Shown: positions 17,829-28,216, counted from the stretch's first letter. The stretch is 64,000 nucleotides of DNA from Flavobacteriales bacterium (GCA_016702645.1 JADJDP010000021.1:12649-76648), one strand, 5' to 3'. Translations and numbers: made by a program. Notes: generated by a model not told the origin, from the letters alone.

Positions 17829-18780
17829 TGCAGTCGCAGGGTCGACCAGCGGCACAATCGGGGCAACCGGGGTCGAACACGAGCGCGTGAGCATTGGTAC
17901 CGATGGGCGCCCACCGTGCTGGGAAGATGGGACGGCGCATCGAAAAGAGGCCGACCGTGCGCAAGCCCAAAGCCGCTGCGATGTGCATGGGGCCGGTGCT
18001 CGCCGCCACCATCGCATCGCAGGAACCGATGAGCATCATGAGCTCTTCGAGGTCGAGTTGGCCACCAGCATCGGTGACGTGCTCCAGTTCCAGAGGAAGT
18101 GAAGCACGATACCGCGCAGCCTCTTCGGCCGTCCCGGTGATGATCACTTGCCACACCATTGGATCCAGCGACCGGATGAGGTCGGCATAGTTGGCCAGCC
18201 CCCATCCTACTCCACTGCCGAGCAATGGATGTATCACCAGCCGGCGCCTGTCATCGCGGATCATGGCTCGGACCCTCTCCGAAGGAACAGGCTTTCGAAG
18301 ACCCAAGTGCGGCACCAGTTCCTTGGCAGACCCCGGCATAGGCAGACCGAACGGCTCAAGCAGCTTGATGTTCAGTTGCGCTTCATGCAGCATGCTTCGT
18401 TTGCGCGAGAAATGCACACGCTCGTTGCAGGCGGTCCAATGCCACCAACGGTGGCTCGTTCCGATCCGACGAGGTATTCCGGCACCCTTGGCCCAACACG
18501 CCACATCCCGGTGCGGGAAAACATGCACGATCGCGTCCGCCCCGACCGCTTCCAATTCCAACGTTGCCGTCCGCTCGCCGAGGCGGTCGAGTTCTTCCAA
18601 CGTGATGATCCGGTCCACATGTGCGCTGTACTTCCACACCGCTCGCGCGTACTCCTTGCAGAGCACGATGATGCGCGTGCCGGGGGCATTCGCCTTGATC
18701 CACCCGGCCGTGGTGAGCGTGACCACTGCATCGCCCAGGGCATCGGGGCGACTGAGGATGATGGTGCCCGGAACGCTCAT
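17785..18780 (-). CDS. Glycosyltransferase family 9 (heptosyltransferase-like)
   Basis: A 331-residue GT-B enzyme related to the LPS heptosyltransferases WaaC/WaaF. It begins with the family pattern I-I-L-S-R-P-D-A-L-G-D-A-V, and the C-terminal half holds A-S-T-G-P-M-H-I-A-A-A-L-G, the donor-binding loop. The ADP-heptose precursor enzyme at 7669 supports heptose as donor, but this is inference. Its start overlaps the stop of the upstream GT2 gene (ATGA). Confidence 0.88.
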   Translation of the reverse strand: MSVPGTIILSRPDALGDAVVTLTTAGWIKANAPGTRIIVLCKEYARAVWKYSAHVDRIITLEELDRLGERTATLELEAVGADAIVHVFPHRDVACWAKGAGIPRRIGTSHRWWHWTACNERVHFSRKRSMLHEAQLNIKLLEPFGLPMPGSAKELVPHLGLRKPVPSERVRAMIRDDRRRLVIHPLLGSGVGWGLANYADLIRSLDPMVWQVIITGTAEEAARYRASLPLELEHVTDAGGQLDLEELMMLIGSCDAMVAASTGPMHIAAALGLRTVGLFSMRRPIFPARWAPIGTNAHALVFDPGCPDCAAGRPCDCITRIPVSRVLDLLE

Positions 18781-19526
18781 GCCCGTGCCAGTGCGCGCAA
18801 CTTGGTGTACTTCGATCGCGTGGCATATGCACTGATGCGTGCAATGGTGAAGCCATGGCGACCGTCGAGAAAACCCAGCTGCACGAAATAGGAGCCGATG
18901 AACTTCGCCACCGGCGCGAGCCAGAGCTTGATGAAACCCGCGCGCTTGCCTTTCGCTGCGTTGGCCTTGGCTGCGATCGTCGTGAAATAGTCCACCTGTT
19001 TCAGATGATCCGCCACGGTGTAATAGCTGTAGTGCAGGATGTCCCCTTCAAGGTGTTCGACCCGCGCGCCTTCGCGTAGTTCATATCGATCGTGCGGATC
19101 GATGCCGGTCCAATGGCCGAGCCGACTGTTCCACAGGCGAAGTTTACGATCCGGGTACCAGCCCCCGTGACGGATCCAGGTTCCGCAGTAATTGGTGAGC
19201 CTGTTCATCGTGTAGCCGTCCGCCTCACCATTCTTCGCCTTGCGCACATTCTCACGCAGGCGATCGTCCAATGCCTCATCGGCGTCCAGCGAAAGGATGA
19301 AGGGATGCGCAGCTTGCGTGATGGCCCAGTTCTTCTGCGCGATGTGGCCATCGAAGGCGTGCTGCACGAAGCGCGCTCCATGTTCCTTCACAATGGCTTC
19401 GGTGCGATCGGTGCTGAAGGAATCAACCACCACGATGTCGTCCGCGACCCCTTTCACCGAAGCGAGGCAACGGCCGATGTTGCGTTCCTCGTTGAAGGTG
19501 ATGACGACGACCGAGAGCGGACGCAT
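18777..19526 (-). CDS. Glycosyltransferase family 2, LPS core type
   Basis: A 249-residue GT-A enzyme. The N-terminus L-S-V-V-V-I-T-F-N-E-E-R-N-I and the metal-binding D-A-D-E-A-L resemble the WaaE/KdtX group, which adds glucose to LPS core heptose. The Y-P-D-R-K-L-R-L-W segment is also typical of that group. It is coupled to the GT9 gene by a 4-base overlap. Acceptor and donor are inferred from relatives. Confidence 0.88.
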   Translation of the reverse strand: MRPLSVVVITFNEERNIGRCLASVKGVADDIVVVDSFSTDRTEAIVKEHGARFVQHAFDGHIAQKNWAITQAAHPFILSLDADEALDDRLRENVRKAKNGEADGYTMNRLTNYCGTWIRHGGWYPDRKLRLWNSRLGHWTGIDPHDRYELREGARVEHLEGDILHYSYYTVADHLKQVDYFTTIAAKANAAKGKRAGFIKLWLAPVAKFIGSYFVQLGFLDGRHGFTIARISAYATRSKYTKLRALARA

Positions 19527-19566
19527 GCGTTTCTACCCGACCAGAGCGGGAGCCGCAAGCTACACG

Positions 19567-22173
19567 CTAGTGAACGACCACAAATCGACCCTGAGCAAGT
19601 CGGCGATCGTCCTTGAGCACGCTGTAATGGTAAAGCCCTTCAGAAAAGGTGCTGGTGTTGAGCACATCCCGTGGACCTTGGACGATCTGCTGCACGATCG
19701 CGCGCCCCGTGGCGTCCTGGACCAGCAACAGCGAACGGCCTTGTGCAAGCTCACCGCTCAAGGTCATGATCAGGTGATCATCTGCAGGGGAAGGATGGAC
19801 GAGCACGGTGGTCGATGGGATCTCTTCCATGCCGATCCCATGCACCAAGTTGACGCAATAATCTTCCACCTCGCCATTGGAAAAAGAGGTGCAAGCATCG
19901 GAGACGTTGCTCCCGTACTTCATCACCACCCTCATGCGTGTCGTTCCGGGCATCGCGTCGGCCGGAACGTCAATACTCGCAACCACCGATGTGTTGATAC
20001 CTGCCGTGGATTGATAGAGCCGTTCCGGTTCCGAGAAGATCCCGTCCTGGTCCAGGTCCACCCAGATGCTCCACCACTCACTGTAAGCGAATGTTATGTA
20101 CCCTGGAACGAGGGTGATCGATTGAGCTGGGCCGATGTCCAGGTATCCCGAGACATCCGTGTGATCGCCGTAACCGCCGTCGTTGCCACTGGTATGGTCC
20201 ACGTTGTTGAAGGCCACACGCTCGATCCATTCGGCACTGGTGTTCTGACCCTGCGATGAGCAGTAGTCGTTGTCAACACATACACCGCAACCAAGCGTGC
20301 TGAAGAGCTCGCTTCCGGACCATTCGCCCGTGACACCGTTGCAAACGCTCGCCAATTGAACTTCATAGCTCATGCACGGCAGGAGACCGCTGATCGTCGT
20401 GAAGTTGTTCACCTCGTCCTCCAACACCGTCCAATCCACCGCACCGACAGGTCGTATACGCACATCATAGGACGTAGCACCAATGACCGTGGACCACGTG
20501 AGGTTGGCGTCGTTCTCACCGATGAAACCCATGATGATGTTGTCCGGCGGATCGCAGCATCCTGCACTTATCCACGAGAACGAAGCGCTGTAGTCGCTCA
20601 AGTCCGCTCCGCAGATCACGCGCACCTGGAATTCATAGGGCGTGCAGGTCTGAAGACCACTGATGGTGAAGGCCGTTGAGGAGATCCCGCTAAGCGCGAT
20701 CCAATCCACCGCTCCGATCTCCCGGTAGCGTATGTCGAAGGTGGAACCCGAGACCACGTTCCATGAAAGAAGCGCAGCGGTGAGGTCCACGTTGTGGACG
20801 TCCAAGCCATAAGGCGCTGGGCAAGGGCCACATGCGTTCATGAGCAGTTGGATGCTCGTGCCCGCGTTTATGCGCCCGCCCGTGACGATCGATCCCGGCA
20901 GGTTGCCGACCTCGTCCACGCCATCGAAAAGCAAGTCTCGGACCTGCAATGCACCAGCGGCAGGATCGGCCTGCACCAAGGCCATGAGCGAAGGGCACGG
21001 TGCGCTGTAAAGGAGCGCCACGACGCCAGCGGTGAGAGGGGCCGCGAACGACGTCCCGTTCGCGGTGCTGAAGCCCCCGGTCTGGTTGGTGGTGAGCACC
21101 GCCGCACCGGGCGCACCGACATCAATGGTCGTGGCACCGTAACCGGAAAAGGTGCGGTTGTCGTTCACATCCGTGGCTGTCACGCTGATCATGTAATCGC
21201 TGGGGCAGGCTGTGGGCATATCGCCTACGAGGTCCACATCCACGTTGTTGTTCGCTGTGGAACCACAACTGAGGACACCCTCCGTGCCAAGCGTGTCGAA
21301 CATGGCGCACCACACGGGTGAGTCCTCGGGTTGTCCATTGTCTATACCCCAACTCGCGTTGGTAACCACCACAAAAGCACCGGTTGCCCCATTGCTGTCG
21401 TTGTACCGACGCCGCATGATGAGCGGGTAGGTGTATGCAGCCACCACCTGCGCTTCTTGAACGCCGCCGTATGCCACGGGCATCATCTTGACGTTCCAGT
21501 TCGCACCAACAACCCCAACGCCATTGTTCCCGACCGCACCGATCATCCCCGCCACCTGCGTACCATGGTTGGTGGCGTACACCGCGTCGTTGCCAGTGGG
21601 GGTGTTCCAACCAAGGTGGTCGTCCACGTATCCGTTGCCAGCGTCGTCGACACCATTGTCAGGCACTTCGCCGTTGTTGTGCCAGGCATTGGCGGCTAGA
21701 TCGGGTTGTGAAAGGTCGCAGCGCTCGATGATGCACACCACGATGGTATCGCCGGTGGCCGTAACGCCGCCCGTGCTGATGTCCCACGCCGCCGTGCTGT
21801 TGATGTTCGTGTGGTGCCATTGATCGCCGAACTGCGGATCGTTCGGCACCGCACGCTCCTTCACCAGATGGTTGTTCTGCGCCAACTGCACACCTGCATG
21901 ATCGCGCACGGCTCGCAGCATTACGTGCTGTTCGATCGTTCGCGCATCGAAATGCAGCAACCAAACCCGCATGGGAGCACTCACCTCCTTCACCGTGCGC
22001 AAGCCCGTGCGAGTTCCTTCGACCTCCTGCAGGTCCCGCACGACCACCTCCGGCGTGGTGCCTTCGCGAAGCATCACGAGGATATCACCTTCCACATACG
22101 CCGGTTCCTGTGCAAAAGCACCCAGCGTGATCAAGAGAAAGGGGACGGACAATAAAGCCTTCCAGCGCATCAT
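19567..22173 (-). CDS. Subtilisin-like S8 protein with FN3, GEVED and T9SS sorting domains
   Basis: An 868-residue exported protein. In order: signal peptide (about 1-21, ending F-A-Q), a propeptide-like region (to about 105), an S8 peptidase domain (about 115-480), two fibronectin type III domains, a GEVED domain with W-V-D-L-D-Q-D-G, and a C-terminal T9SS type A sorting tail. His203 (N-H-G-T) and the Ser in G-T-S-F-A-A-P are present. The usual Asp-(Ser/Thr)-Gly is replaced by C-I-I-E-R, so activity is uncertain. It is a paralogue of the gene at 22229-25000. The start could be either of two adjacent ATGs (22173 or 22170). Confidence 0.88.
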   Translation of the reverse strand: MMRWKALLSVPFLLITLGAFAQEPAYVEGDILVMLREGTTPEVVVRDLQEVEGTRTGLRTVKEVSAPMRVWLLHFDARTIEQHVMLRAVRDHAGVQLAQNNHLVKERAVPNDPQFGDQWHHTNINSTAAWDISTGGVTATGDTIVVCIIERCDLSQPDLAANAWHNNGEVPDNGVDDAGNGYVDDHLGWNTPTGNDAVYATNHGTQVAGMIGAVGNNGVGVVGANWNVKMMPVAYGGVQEAQVVAAYTYPLIMRRRYNDSNGATGAFVVVTNASWGIDNGQPEDSPVWCAMFDTLGTEGVLSCGSTANNNVDVDLVGDMPTACPSDYMISVTATDVNDNRTFSGYGATTIDVGAPGAAVLTTNQTGGFSTANGTSFAAPLTAGVVALLYSAPCPSLMALVQADPAAGALQVRDLLFDGVDEVGNLPGSIVTGGRINAGTSIQLLMNACGPCPAPYGLDVHNVDLTAALLSWNVVSGSTFDIRYREIGAVDWIALSGISSTAFTISGLQTCTPYEFQVRVICGADLSDYSASFSWISAGCCDPPDNIIMGFIGENDANLTWSTVIGATSYDVRIRPVGAVDWTVLEDEVNNFTTISGLLPCMSYEVQLASVCNGVTGEWSGSELFSTLGCGVCVDNDYCSSQGQNTSAEWIERVAFNNVDHTSGNDGGYGDHTDVSGYLDIGPAQSITLVPGYITFAYSEWWSIWVDLDQDGIFSEPERLYQSTAGINTSVVASIDVPADAMPGTTRMRVVMKYGSNVSDACTSFSNGEVEDYCVNLVHGIGMEEIPSTTVLVHPSPADDHLIMTLSGELAQGRSLLLVQDATGRAIVQQIVQGPRDVLNTSTFSEGLYHYSVLKDDRRLAQGRFVVVH

Positions 22174-22228
22174 GCGTTCAGCATCCAACAACAAGACAAC
22201 ACGACGGGACGTCGCGTTGTTCCGCTGC

Positions 22229-25000
22229 CTAAAGATGGGTGACCAGGAAGCGCCCCACTGCGATCTCGGTCTCGTTGCGGGTGATCCGGTAGAAGTACAT
22301 GCCGTCGGCAAGGAAGGCGGTGGTCAACGTGGCGCGGCCGTTCTCGATCGTTTTGATGGCCACCTGACGGCCTGTTCGATCGAGCACGGTGATGAGCAGC
22401 TTACCCTGTGCCTCGGGACCGGTCATGTCGATGAAGATGTCGCGGTCCGCAGGATCGGGGAACAAGCGGATGCTCGTGCCTTCGGTCTCGTTGATCCCCG
22501 TGGGCATCTCCACGGTCACTTCCACGCGCTCGCTTTCGCAGAGCACCGTCGGGTTCTCCACTTCCCAATCGTAGAAGAAATAGTAGTAGGCCGTGGCGTT
22601 CGCGCCAGCTACCGTGCTGCCGGTCATGCTACCGTAAGCGCCCAACGCATAGGGATAGGTCTGACCGCTACCGGGGCCATCACGCCAGAGCTGTGGGTCA
22701 CCGCTCAGGATGCGCAACCCATAGTTGCCCGGACCCGGCACGTTGAAGTTAAGTTGGACACGGCTCTCGCCATCGGGGATGTTGAACGTGCCCTGCGAGA
22801 TGACCGCACCAGCCCCGTTCACCAGTGCGATGGGGCGATTGCCCGCTCCGTCGGCGTAAACCTTCACGCTGCGGATCACAAAGGGCTCATTGGCGGTGAA
22901 GAGTTGCCAATTGTTGCCGTTGGTGTGGTAGGCACCGGTGGCTGAATTGTTCGTGCGGGCCCCGAAGGAAGTCACCACCGCATTGCCCGCGGAACTGGTA
23001 CACCAGAAGTTCGTTGTGCCGGTGAGGAACGGTGTGTCGTAGCTGTTGCCGGTGCCGACAGCAGTTCCACCCGTGGCCACATTGTACCACTGGATGCCGG
23101 TACCCGTAGCGTTCAGCGTGGCCGTTCCTGGACCAGGCAGTTGCACATCGTTGGCGGTGGGCGGTACCGGTGCTGCAATGATGGTCACATCAACGGCCGC
23201 GCTGGTGTACGAGCCACAAAGTCCGTTGAACGTAACGGTGTAGCTGCCGGTCTGCGTGGGGGCGATGCTCTGGGTCTGCTCGCTCGTGCTCCACACGTTG
23301 CCGGTGGCAGCACTCGATGTCAACAGGAAGCCATCATCCGCACACGCGGTGGCATATCCGTTCGCCGATATCGTGGGTGCTACTTCCACTGGAGGGTTGA
23401 GCAACGAGCTGTTGGAATAGTCGCTCGTCTCCGAGCCGCATTCCACCTGAACTTGGAACTCGTAGGCGATGCACGGATCCAATCCACTCACGCTGGTGTT
23501 GTCCTCCTCGATCACAAGAATATCGATCCAATTCGCTGCGCCTACCGCACGGTAACGCACATTGAACGGACCTGCACCGGTGGACGTCCAGCTGTAGATC
23601 GCATCCGCACCTTGGCGAACAACATTGCCGCCAAAAGGCGCAGGACATGATCCACATGCGCCCATGATCAGTTGTATGCTGCTACCGGAATTGATGCGGC
23701 CACCCGTTACCGTATTGCCCGGCAGGTTGCCCACTTGATCCACACCGGCGAAAAGTTGTTGACGCACGTAGCGTGCACCTTCCTCGGGGTCGGCATGCAC
23801 GAGCGCCATCATGGTGGCGCACGGTGCGCTATAGAGCAACCCGATCACACCGGCAGTGAGCGGGCAGGCGAAACTGGTGCCGCTGGTGCTGCCATAACCG
23901 CCACCGATGCTCGTGGTGCGAACGTCCTCCCCTGGAGCACCCACGTCGATGGTGGTGAGGCCGTAGGCCGAAAAGGTGCGCTGGTCCGCATCGTTCGTGG
24001 CGGTCACGCTGATCATGAAATCGCTGCCGCACGCGGTGGGCAGATCGCCAACCACATCCACGTTCACGGCATTGTTCGCGGTTGCCCCACAATTCAAAAC
24101 ACCTGCGGTACCCAACGTGTCATACATGGCGCACCAAAGCGGCGAGTCGTTAGGGTCGCCCCCATCAATGCCCCAGCTGGCGCTGGTAGCCACCACGAAG
24201 GCACCCTTCGAGCCACCCGTACTGTTGTACATCCGGCGCATCACCAAGGGGTAGGTGTACGCTGCCACCACTTGGGCCTCTTGCACACCACCGTAGTTCA
24301 CCGGCATCATCTTCACGCTCCAGTTGGCACCAGCCACTCCAATGCTGTTGTTACCGGTAGCGCCCACCATGCCCGCGCATTGCGTTCCATGGCCGCCACT
24401 GTACACATTGTCGTTGTTGTTGGGCGTGTTCCAGCCGAGGAAATCGTCCACATAGCCATTGGCATCATCGTCCTGGCCGTTGTCCGGCACTTCGCCCCAA
24501 TTGTGCCAAGCGTTCGCGGTCAGGTCGACATGGCCCAGGTCCGCATTCTCAATGATGCATACCACGATGGTATCGCCTGTTGCCGTCACACCACCAGTGG
24601 TCACGTCCCAAGCCTCCTCGCTATTGATGTTCTGGTGGTGCCACTGCTGGCCGTAGGTCGCATCGTTGGGGACGAGGCGCTCCTTCACGAAGTGGTTGTA
24701 CTGTGCCATCTGTACAGCAGGGTTGCCCTGCAAGGCACGCAGCATCTTCGCCTCAGGAACGGATAGATGATCGAACTGGAGCAGCCAAGCCCGCATGGGT
24801 GCGCTCACCTCGCGAACCACGGTAAGACCCGTTGCGGCGTTCTCGATCCGCGCGAGTTCACCAACGAGGGAATAAGCGGACGCTTCCGGGGCGAGCATCA
24901 CCAGCACATCGCCGGCGACATGGTCCGGCCCTTGGGCGGAAACGGAGAGCGCAGCCGGCGTGGAAAGTGCGAGCGCAAGGAGGGGAAGGAACTTCTTCAT
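22229..25000 (-). CDS. Subtilisin-like S8 protein with C-terminal shared module and T9SS tail
   Basis: A 923-residue exported protein: signal peptide (about 1-22), S8 domain (about 115-480), an FN3-like domain, an Ig-like domain with C-G-S-Y-T, a 150-residue module ending in Y-Y-Y-F-F-Y-D-W-E-V-E, and a T9SS type A tail. His204 (G-G-H-G-T) and Ser376 (G-T-S-F-A-C-P) are visible; the Asp motif is replaced by C-I-I-E-N. The N-terminal half is closely related to the preceding paralogue. The module before the tail recurs in the FG-GAP protein at 36254-39097. Confidence 0.88.
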   Translation of the reverse strand: MKKFLPLLALALSTPAALSVSAQGPDHVAGDVLVMLAPEASAYSLVGELARIENAATGLTVVREVSAPMRAWLLQFDHLSVPEAKMLRALQGNPAVQMAQYNHFVKERLVPNDATYGQQWHHQNINSEEAWDVTTGGVTATGDTIVVCIIENADLGHVDLTANAWHNWGEVPDNGQDDDANGYVDDFLGWNTPNNNDNVYSGGHGTQCAGMVGATGNNSIGVAGANWSVKMMPVNYGGVQEAQVVAAYTYPLVMRRMYNSTGGSKGAFVVATSASWGIDGGDPNDSPLWCAMYDTLGTAGVLNCGATANNAVNVDVVGDLPTACGSDFMISVTATNDADQRTFSAYGLTTIDVGAPGEDVRTTSIGGGYGSTSGTSFACPLTAGVIGLLYSAPCATMMALVHADPEEGARYVRQQLFAGVDQVGNLPGNTVTGGRINSGSSIQLIMGACGSCPAPFGGNVVRQGADAIYSWTSTGAGPFNVRYRAVGAANWIDILVIEEDNTSVSGLDPCIAYEFQVQVECGSETSDYSNSSLLNPPVEVAPTISANGYATACADDGFLLTSSAATGNVWSTSEQTQSIAPTQTGSYTVTFNGLCGSYTSAAVDVTIIAAPVPPTANDVQLPGPGTATLNATGTGIQWYNVATGGTAVGTGNSYDTPFLTGTTNFWCTSSAGNAVVTSFGARTNNSATGAYHTNGNNWQLFTANEPFVIRSVKVYADGAGNRPIALVNGAGAVISQGTFNIPDGESRVQLNFNVPGPGNYGLRILSGDPQLWRDGPGSGQTYPYALGAYGSMTGSTVAGANATAYYYFFYDWEVENPTVLCESERVEVTVEMPTGINETEGTSIRLFPDPADRDIFIDMTGPEAQGKLLITVLDRTGRQVAIKTIENGRATLTTAFLADGMYFYRITRNETEIAVGRFLVTHL

Positions 25001-25024
25001 GGTTCTGGTTCTGTGCAGGGGCCC

Positions 25025-25032
25025 CAAACTTA
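25025..25032 (-). promoter_or_regulatory. -7 box TAAGTTTG, reverse strand
   Basis: Exact TAnnTTTG match 24 bases upstream of the S8 gene start at 25000. Confidence 0.45.
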
Positions 25033-25112
25033 GGTGACCAGTGGTGTACCCCGGGACGGGCATGGACAGAGCCTTGCACAAGGGTGACGAAGGGGCTTGG
25101 AAGGCTGATGGA

Positions 25113-27623
25113 CTACCCCCGCACATACACCCGCTTCACCCGCTGCGAAATGCTGGTGAGCAGCTCGTAGGGAATGGTGCCCATATCGCGGGCCACATCG
25201 GAGATGGGGTGCTTGGCATCGAAAACCACGGCAAGGTCACCCACGGTGCAGGGGATGCCGGTGACATCCACCATGCACATGTCCATGCACACATTGCCGA
25301 TGATGGGTGCTGGTCGCCCGGCGATCCACACCCGGCCAACCCCATTCCCCAGGCGGCGTGAGAGGCCATCGGCGTATCCGATGGGCAGTGTGGCGATGAC
25401 GCGATCACCTGCAACAACACCGCGTCGGCCATAGCCCACCGTATCGCCAGTGCGCAACTGCTTCAGTTGAGCGATCGGTGATCGCAGCGCCGCTGCTGGC
25501 ATCAGCTGTGCGGTTTCGGTTGCATCCACACCGATGCCGTGCAGCCCGATGCCCACGCGCACCATGTCGAAGTGGGCCGAAGGCCAGCGGGTGATACCTG
25601 CGGAGTTGGCTATGTGCCGCAGCGGCCGGTAACCGAGCACTCCATCGATGGCATCGGCCATGCGTGTGAACGCAGCGATCTGTTCGCGGGTGAATTCATC
25701 CAGTGCGGGATCCTCGCTCCCCACCAAATGCGAGAGGATGGAGGCGACTTTCACCCCAGGCTGATCACGCAATGCTTCCAACAGCCGCGGCAATTCCGCT
25801 TCCGTGAAGCCGAGACGATGCATGCCCGTATCGAGCTTGATGTGCACCGGCGGGCAAGACCCAGCGGCCTGCCGGTACGCCATCGCGGAGCGCAAGGAGG
25901 CCGGATCGTACACCTCCGGCTCCAACTCGAAGCGGTGCAGCGTTTCCATGGCCACCGGCTCCGGGTTCATCACCATGATCGCCGTGGTGATGCCCTGCTG
26001 TCGCAATTCGATCCCCTCGTCGGCATAGGCCACCCCCAAGTAGTGGACCTGCTCGTGGGCGAAAAGCCGGGCCAATTCCAGCGCACCGGTGCCGTAACCG
26101 AAGGCCTTCACCATGGCCATGGTGCGCACCCCGCGCGGAAGCAGTGCGCGATAGTGATTGAGGTTGTGACGTATCGCTTCGAGATCGATCTCGAGTTCGG
26201 TGCCGTGAACTTGTTCCTGCCAGCGTTCCACGATGCGTTCGAACCCGAAGCGACGCGCGCCCTTGATGAGCACGACCGTTCCGGGGAAGTCCTTCGGATC
26301 CTCGCGCTGGAGCAGCGTATCCACATCGGGATAGAAGCGGGACCCGACAGGGAACTTGTCCCGCTGCGCATGGATCGCCGGGCCAACGCCAATCACCCGC
26401 ACGGGCTTCCCACCCGATCCATCAAGCCGTTCCGGAGCGAGGGTGCGCGCCACCGCAGCGTACAATTGTTCCTGGCTGCGTTCGCTCTCGGGCACATCAC
26501 TGATCACCAGCACGCGATCCCGACCGTGGGCAGCGCGCTGCACATAGGCCATCGCCATGGCGAGCGAATTCTCGTCCATGCTGTAGCTGTCGTCGATGAG
26601 CGTGGTGCCATGCGTGCCCTGTAGCGTGCGCATGCGCATGTCCACCGGTTCCAACAAGGCCAGTCGCCCGCTGATCCACTCGGCGGTCCGGCCCAGATGC
26701 AAGCACACGGTGATGCAGGTCAGCGCGTTCTCCAAACTGGCATCGTCGGTGAAGGGTATCGCGAACGTCCGCTCCTTGCCTTGATGTTCCAGACGAATAC
26801 GGGTGGCCTCGCCCACGATATCGCACGAAACGACGCGAACGAAGTCCGCAACGCCCCCGTGCCCCACCATCGACCATTCCTTGTGCTGTACGTTCGGGAG
26901 CAGGTAGTGGAGTTTGTCCAACTCGCTCCAGTCGTTCGGGTGTATCCACACCTCCGCGTGCGTGAAGAGCTTGAGCTTCTCGATCGCTTTTGCATCGCCG
27001 CCCCGATCCTTGAACCCTTCATCATGCGCATCGCCGATGTTCGTGAGCACACCGATCGTGGGCCGGATGATGGGCTCCAACTTCTCCATCTCGCCCGGCT
27101 TGCTGATGCCTGCCTCGAAGATCGCCAACGTATGCTCACCGCCCATTTGCCACACGCTGAGCGGGACACCCACCTGGCTGTTCCAGCTTGCGGGGCTCCG
27201 CACGATACGCTCTTCGCCACGCAGCATCTGGAAGAGCCACTCCTTCACGATCGTTTTGCCATTGCTACCGGTGATGCCGATGACAGGACAGGTGAAGTGC
27301 GAGCGATGCCATGCCGCGAGTTGTTGCAATGCCGCGAGCGTGTCCGCAACTCGGATGAAGTTCGCCTTGCCCACCAGCGCAGCATCCGGTTCGTCCATCA
27401 CCAGGAAATGGCGAGCACCCCGCGCGATCAGGTCCGCGATGTACCGGTGCCCATCGTGCCGGGGGCCGCGCAATGCGATGAAGAGCGTGGTGTTGGTGAT
27501 GGTGGCACCGCGCGAATCGATCAGCAACTGCTCGATGAGGTCTTCTCCGGAAGCAGTGGCCGCGCTCAACGTACCGGAAACCACCTCGGCGATGGTCGCC
27601 ACGGGATAGCGGGCACCGCTCAT
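25113..27623 (-). CDS. murF-alr: Fused UDP-MurNAc-tripeptide:D-Ala-D-Ala ligase / alanine racemase
   Basis: An 836-residue bifunctional enzyme of peptidoglycan synthesis. Residues 1 to about 455 form MurF (ATP loop G-I-T-G-S-N-G-K-T near 105), which adds D-Ala-D-Ala to the UDP-MurNAc tripeptide. Residues about 465-836 form a PLP alanine racemase with the cofactor Lys in M-V-K-A-F-G-Y-G and the catalytic Tyr in V-G-Y-G-R-R-G. The fusion is common in Bacteroidota and joins D-Ala supply to its use. Its start overlaps the tdk stop (ATGA). Confidence 0.96.
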   Translation of the reverse strand: MSGARYPVATIAEVVSGTLSAATASGEDLIEQLLIDSRGATITNTTLFIALRGPRHDGHRYIADLIARGARHFLVMDEPDAALVGKANFIRVADTLAALQQLAAWHRSHFTCPVIGITGSNGKTIVKEWLFQMLRGEERIVRSPASWNSQVGVPLSVWQMGGEHTLAIFEAGISKPGEMEKLEPIIRPTIGVLTNIGDAHDEGFKDRGGDAKAIEKLKLFTHAEVWIHPNDWSELDKLHYLLPNVQHKEWSMVGHGGVADFVRVVSCDIVGEATRIRLEHQGKERTFAIPFTDDASLENALTCITVCLHLGRTAEWISGRLALLEPVDMRMRTLQGTHGTTLIDDSYSMDENSLAMAMAYVQRAAHGRDRVLVISDVPESERSQEQLYAAVARTLAPERLDGSGGKPVRVIGVGPAIHAQRDKFPVGSRFYPDVDTLLQREDPKDFPGTVVLIKGARRFGFERIVERWQEQVHGTELEIDLEAIRHNLNHYRALLPRGVRTMAMVKAFGYGTGALELARLFAHEQVHYLGVAYADEGIELRQQGITTAIMVMNPEPVAMETLHRFELEPEVYDPASLRSAMAYRQAAGSCPPVHIKLDTGMHRLGFTEAELPRLLEALRDQPGVKVASILSHLVGSEDPALDEFTREQIAAFTRMADAIDGVLGYRPLRHIANSAGITRWPSAHFDMVRVGIGLHGIGVDATETAQLMPAAALRSPIAQLKQLRTGDTVGYGRRGVVAGDRVIATLPIGYADGLSRRLGNGVGRVWIAGRPAPIIGNVCMDMCMVDVTGIPCTVGDLAVVFDAKHPISDVARDMGTIPYELLTSISQRVKRVYVRG

Positions 27624-28216
27624 CGCACGGCGGTTTCAACAGTGGCACGCGCTGCTTCGAAGCAACTTCGGCAAAGCGGTTCGTAGCTCTCCTTCTCTCC
27701 CAGCACCACCAGGCTTTCGCTGGCACTGGTACGATGGCTGAAGCTCGCGAGCGCCCCACAGCGAACACAGATGGCATGCACCTTCGTCACATACTCGGCG
27801 ATCGCCATCAACTGCGGCATGGGGCCGAAGGGCCTGCCGAGGAAATCCATGTCGAGCCCCGCAACGATCACACGCACACCCTGCCCGGCAAGCTGTGCGC
27901 ACACTTGCGGGAGTCCTTCATCGAAGAACTGGGCCTCGTCGACCCCTACCACTTCAATGTCGCTCGCAAGGAGAAGCAGATTGCTGCTATTGGGCACCGG
28001 GGTACTGCGGATGGTGGTCCCTTCATGGCTCACCACGTTGGTCTCATCGTACCGCGTGTCCACACCGGGTTTGAAGATCTCGACCCGCTGCTTGGCGAAC
28101 TCCGCACGGCGCAATCGGCGGATGAGCTCCTCCGTTTTCCCACTGAACATGCTCCCGCAGATGACCTCGATCCAGCCCCTTCGCGGGGCGCGGCTTCCAG
28201 TGTGCTCCAGGAACAT
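27620..28216 (-). CDS. tdk: Thymidine kinase
   Basis: Phosphorylates thymidine for salvage. The 198-residue type II enzyme has the P-loop G-S-M-F-S-G-K-T-E-E-L near residue 21, the D-E-A-Q-F-F motif near 95, and zinc cysteines C-V-R-C-G and C-R-S-C. It is first in an operon with murF-alr. A TATTTTCG box on the reverse strand at 28272-28279 may be the promoter. Confidence 0.95.
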   Translation of the reverse strand: MFLEHTGSRAPRRGWIEVICGSMFSGKTEELIRRLRRAEFAKQRVEIFKPGVDTRYDETNVVSHEGTTIRSTPVPNSSNLLLLASDIEVVGVDEAQFFDEGLPQVCAQLAGQGVRVIVAGLDMDFLGRPFGPMPQLMAIAEYVTKVHAICVRCGALASFSHRTSASESLVVLGEKESYEPLCRSCFEAARATVETAVR

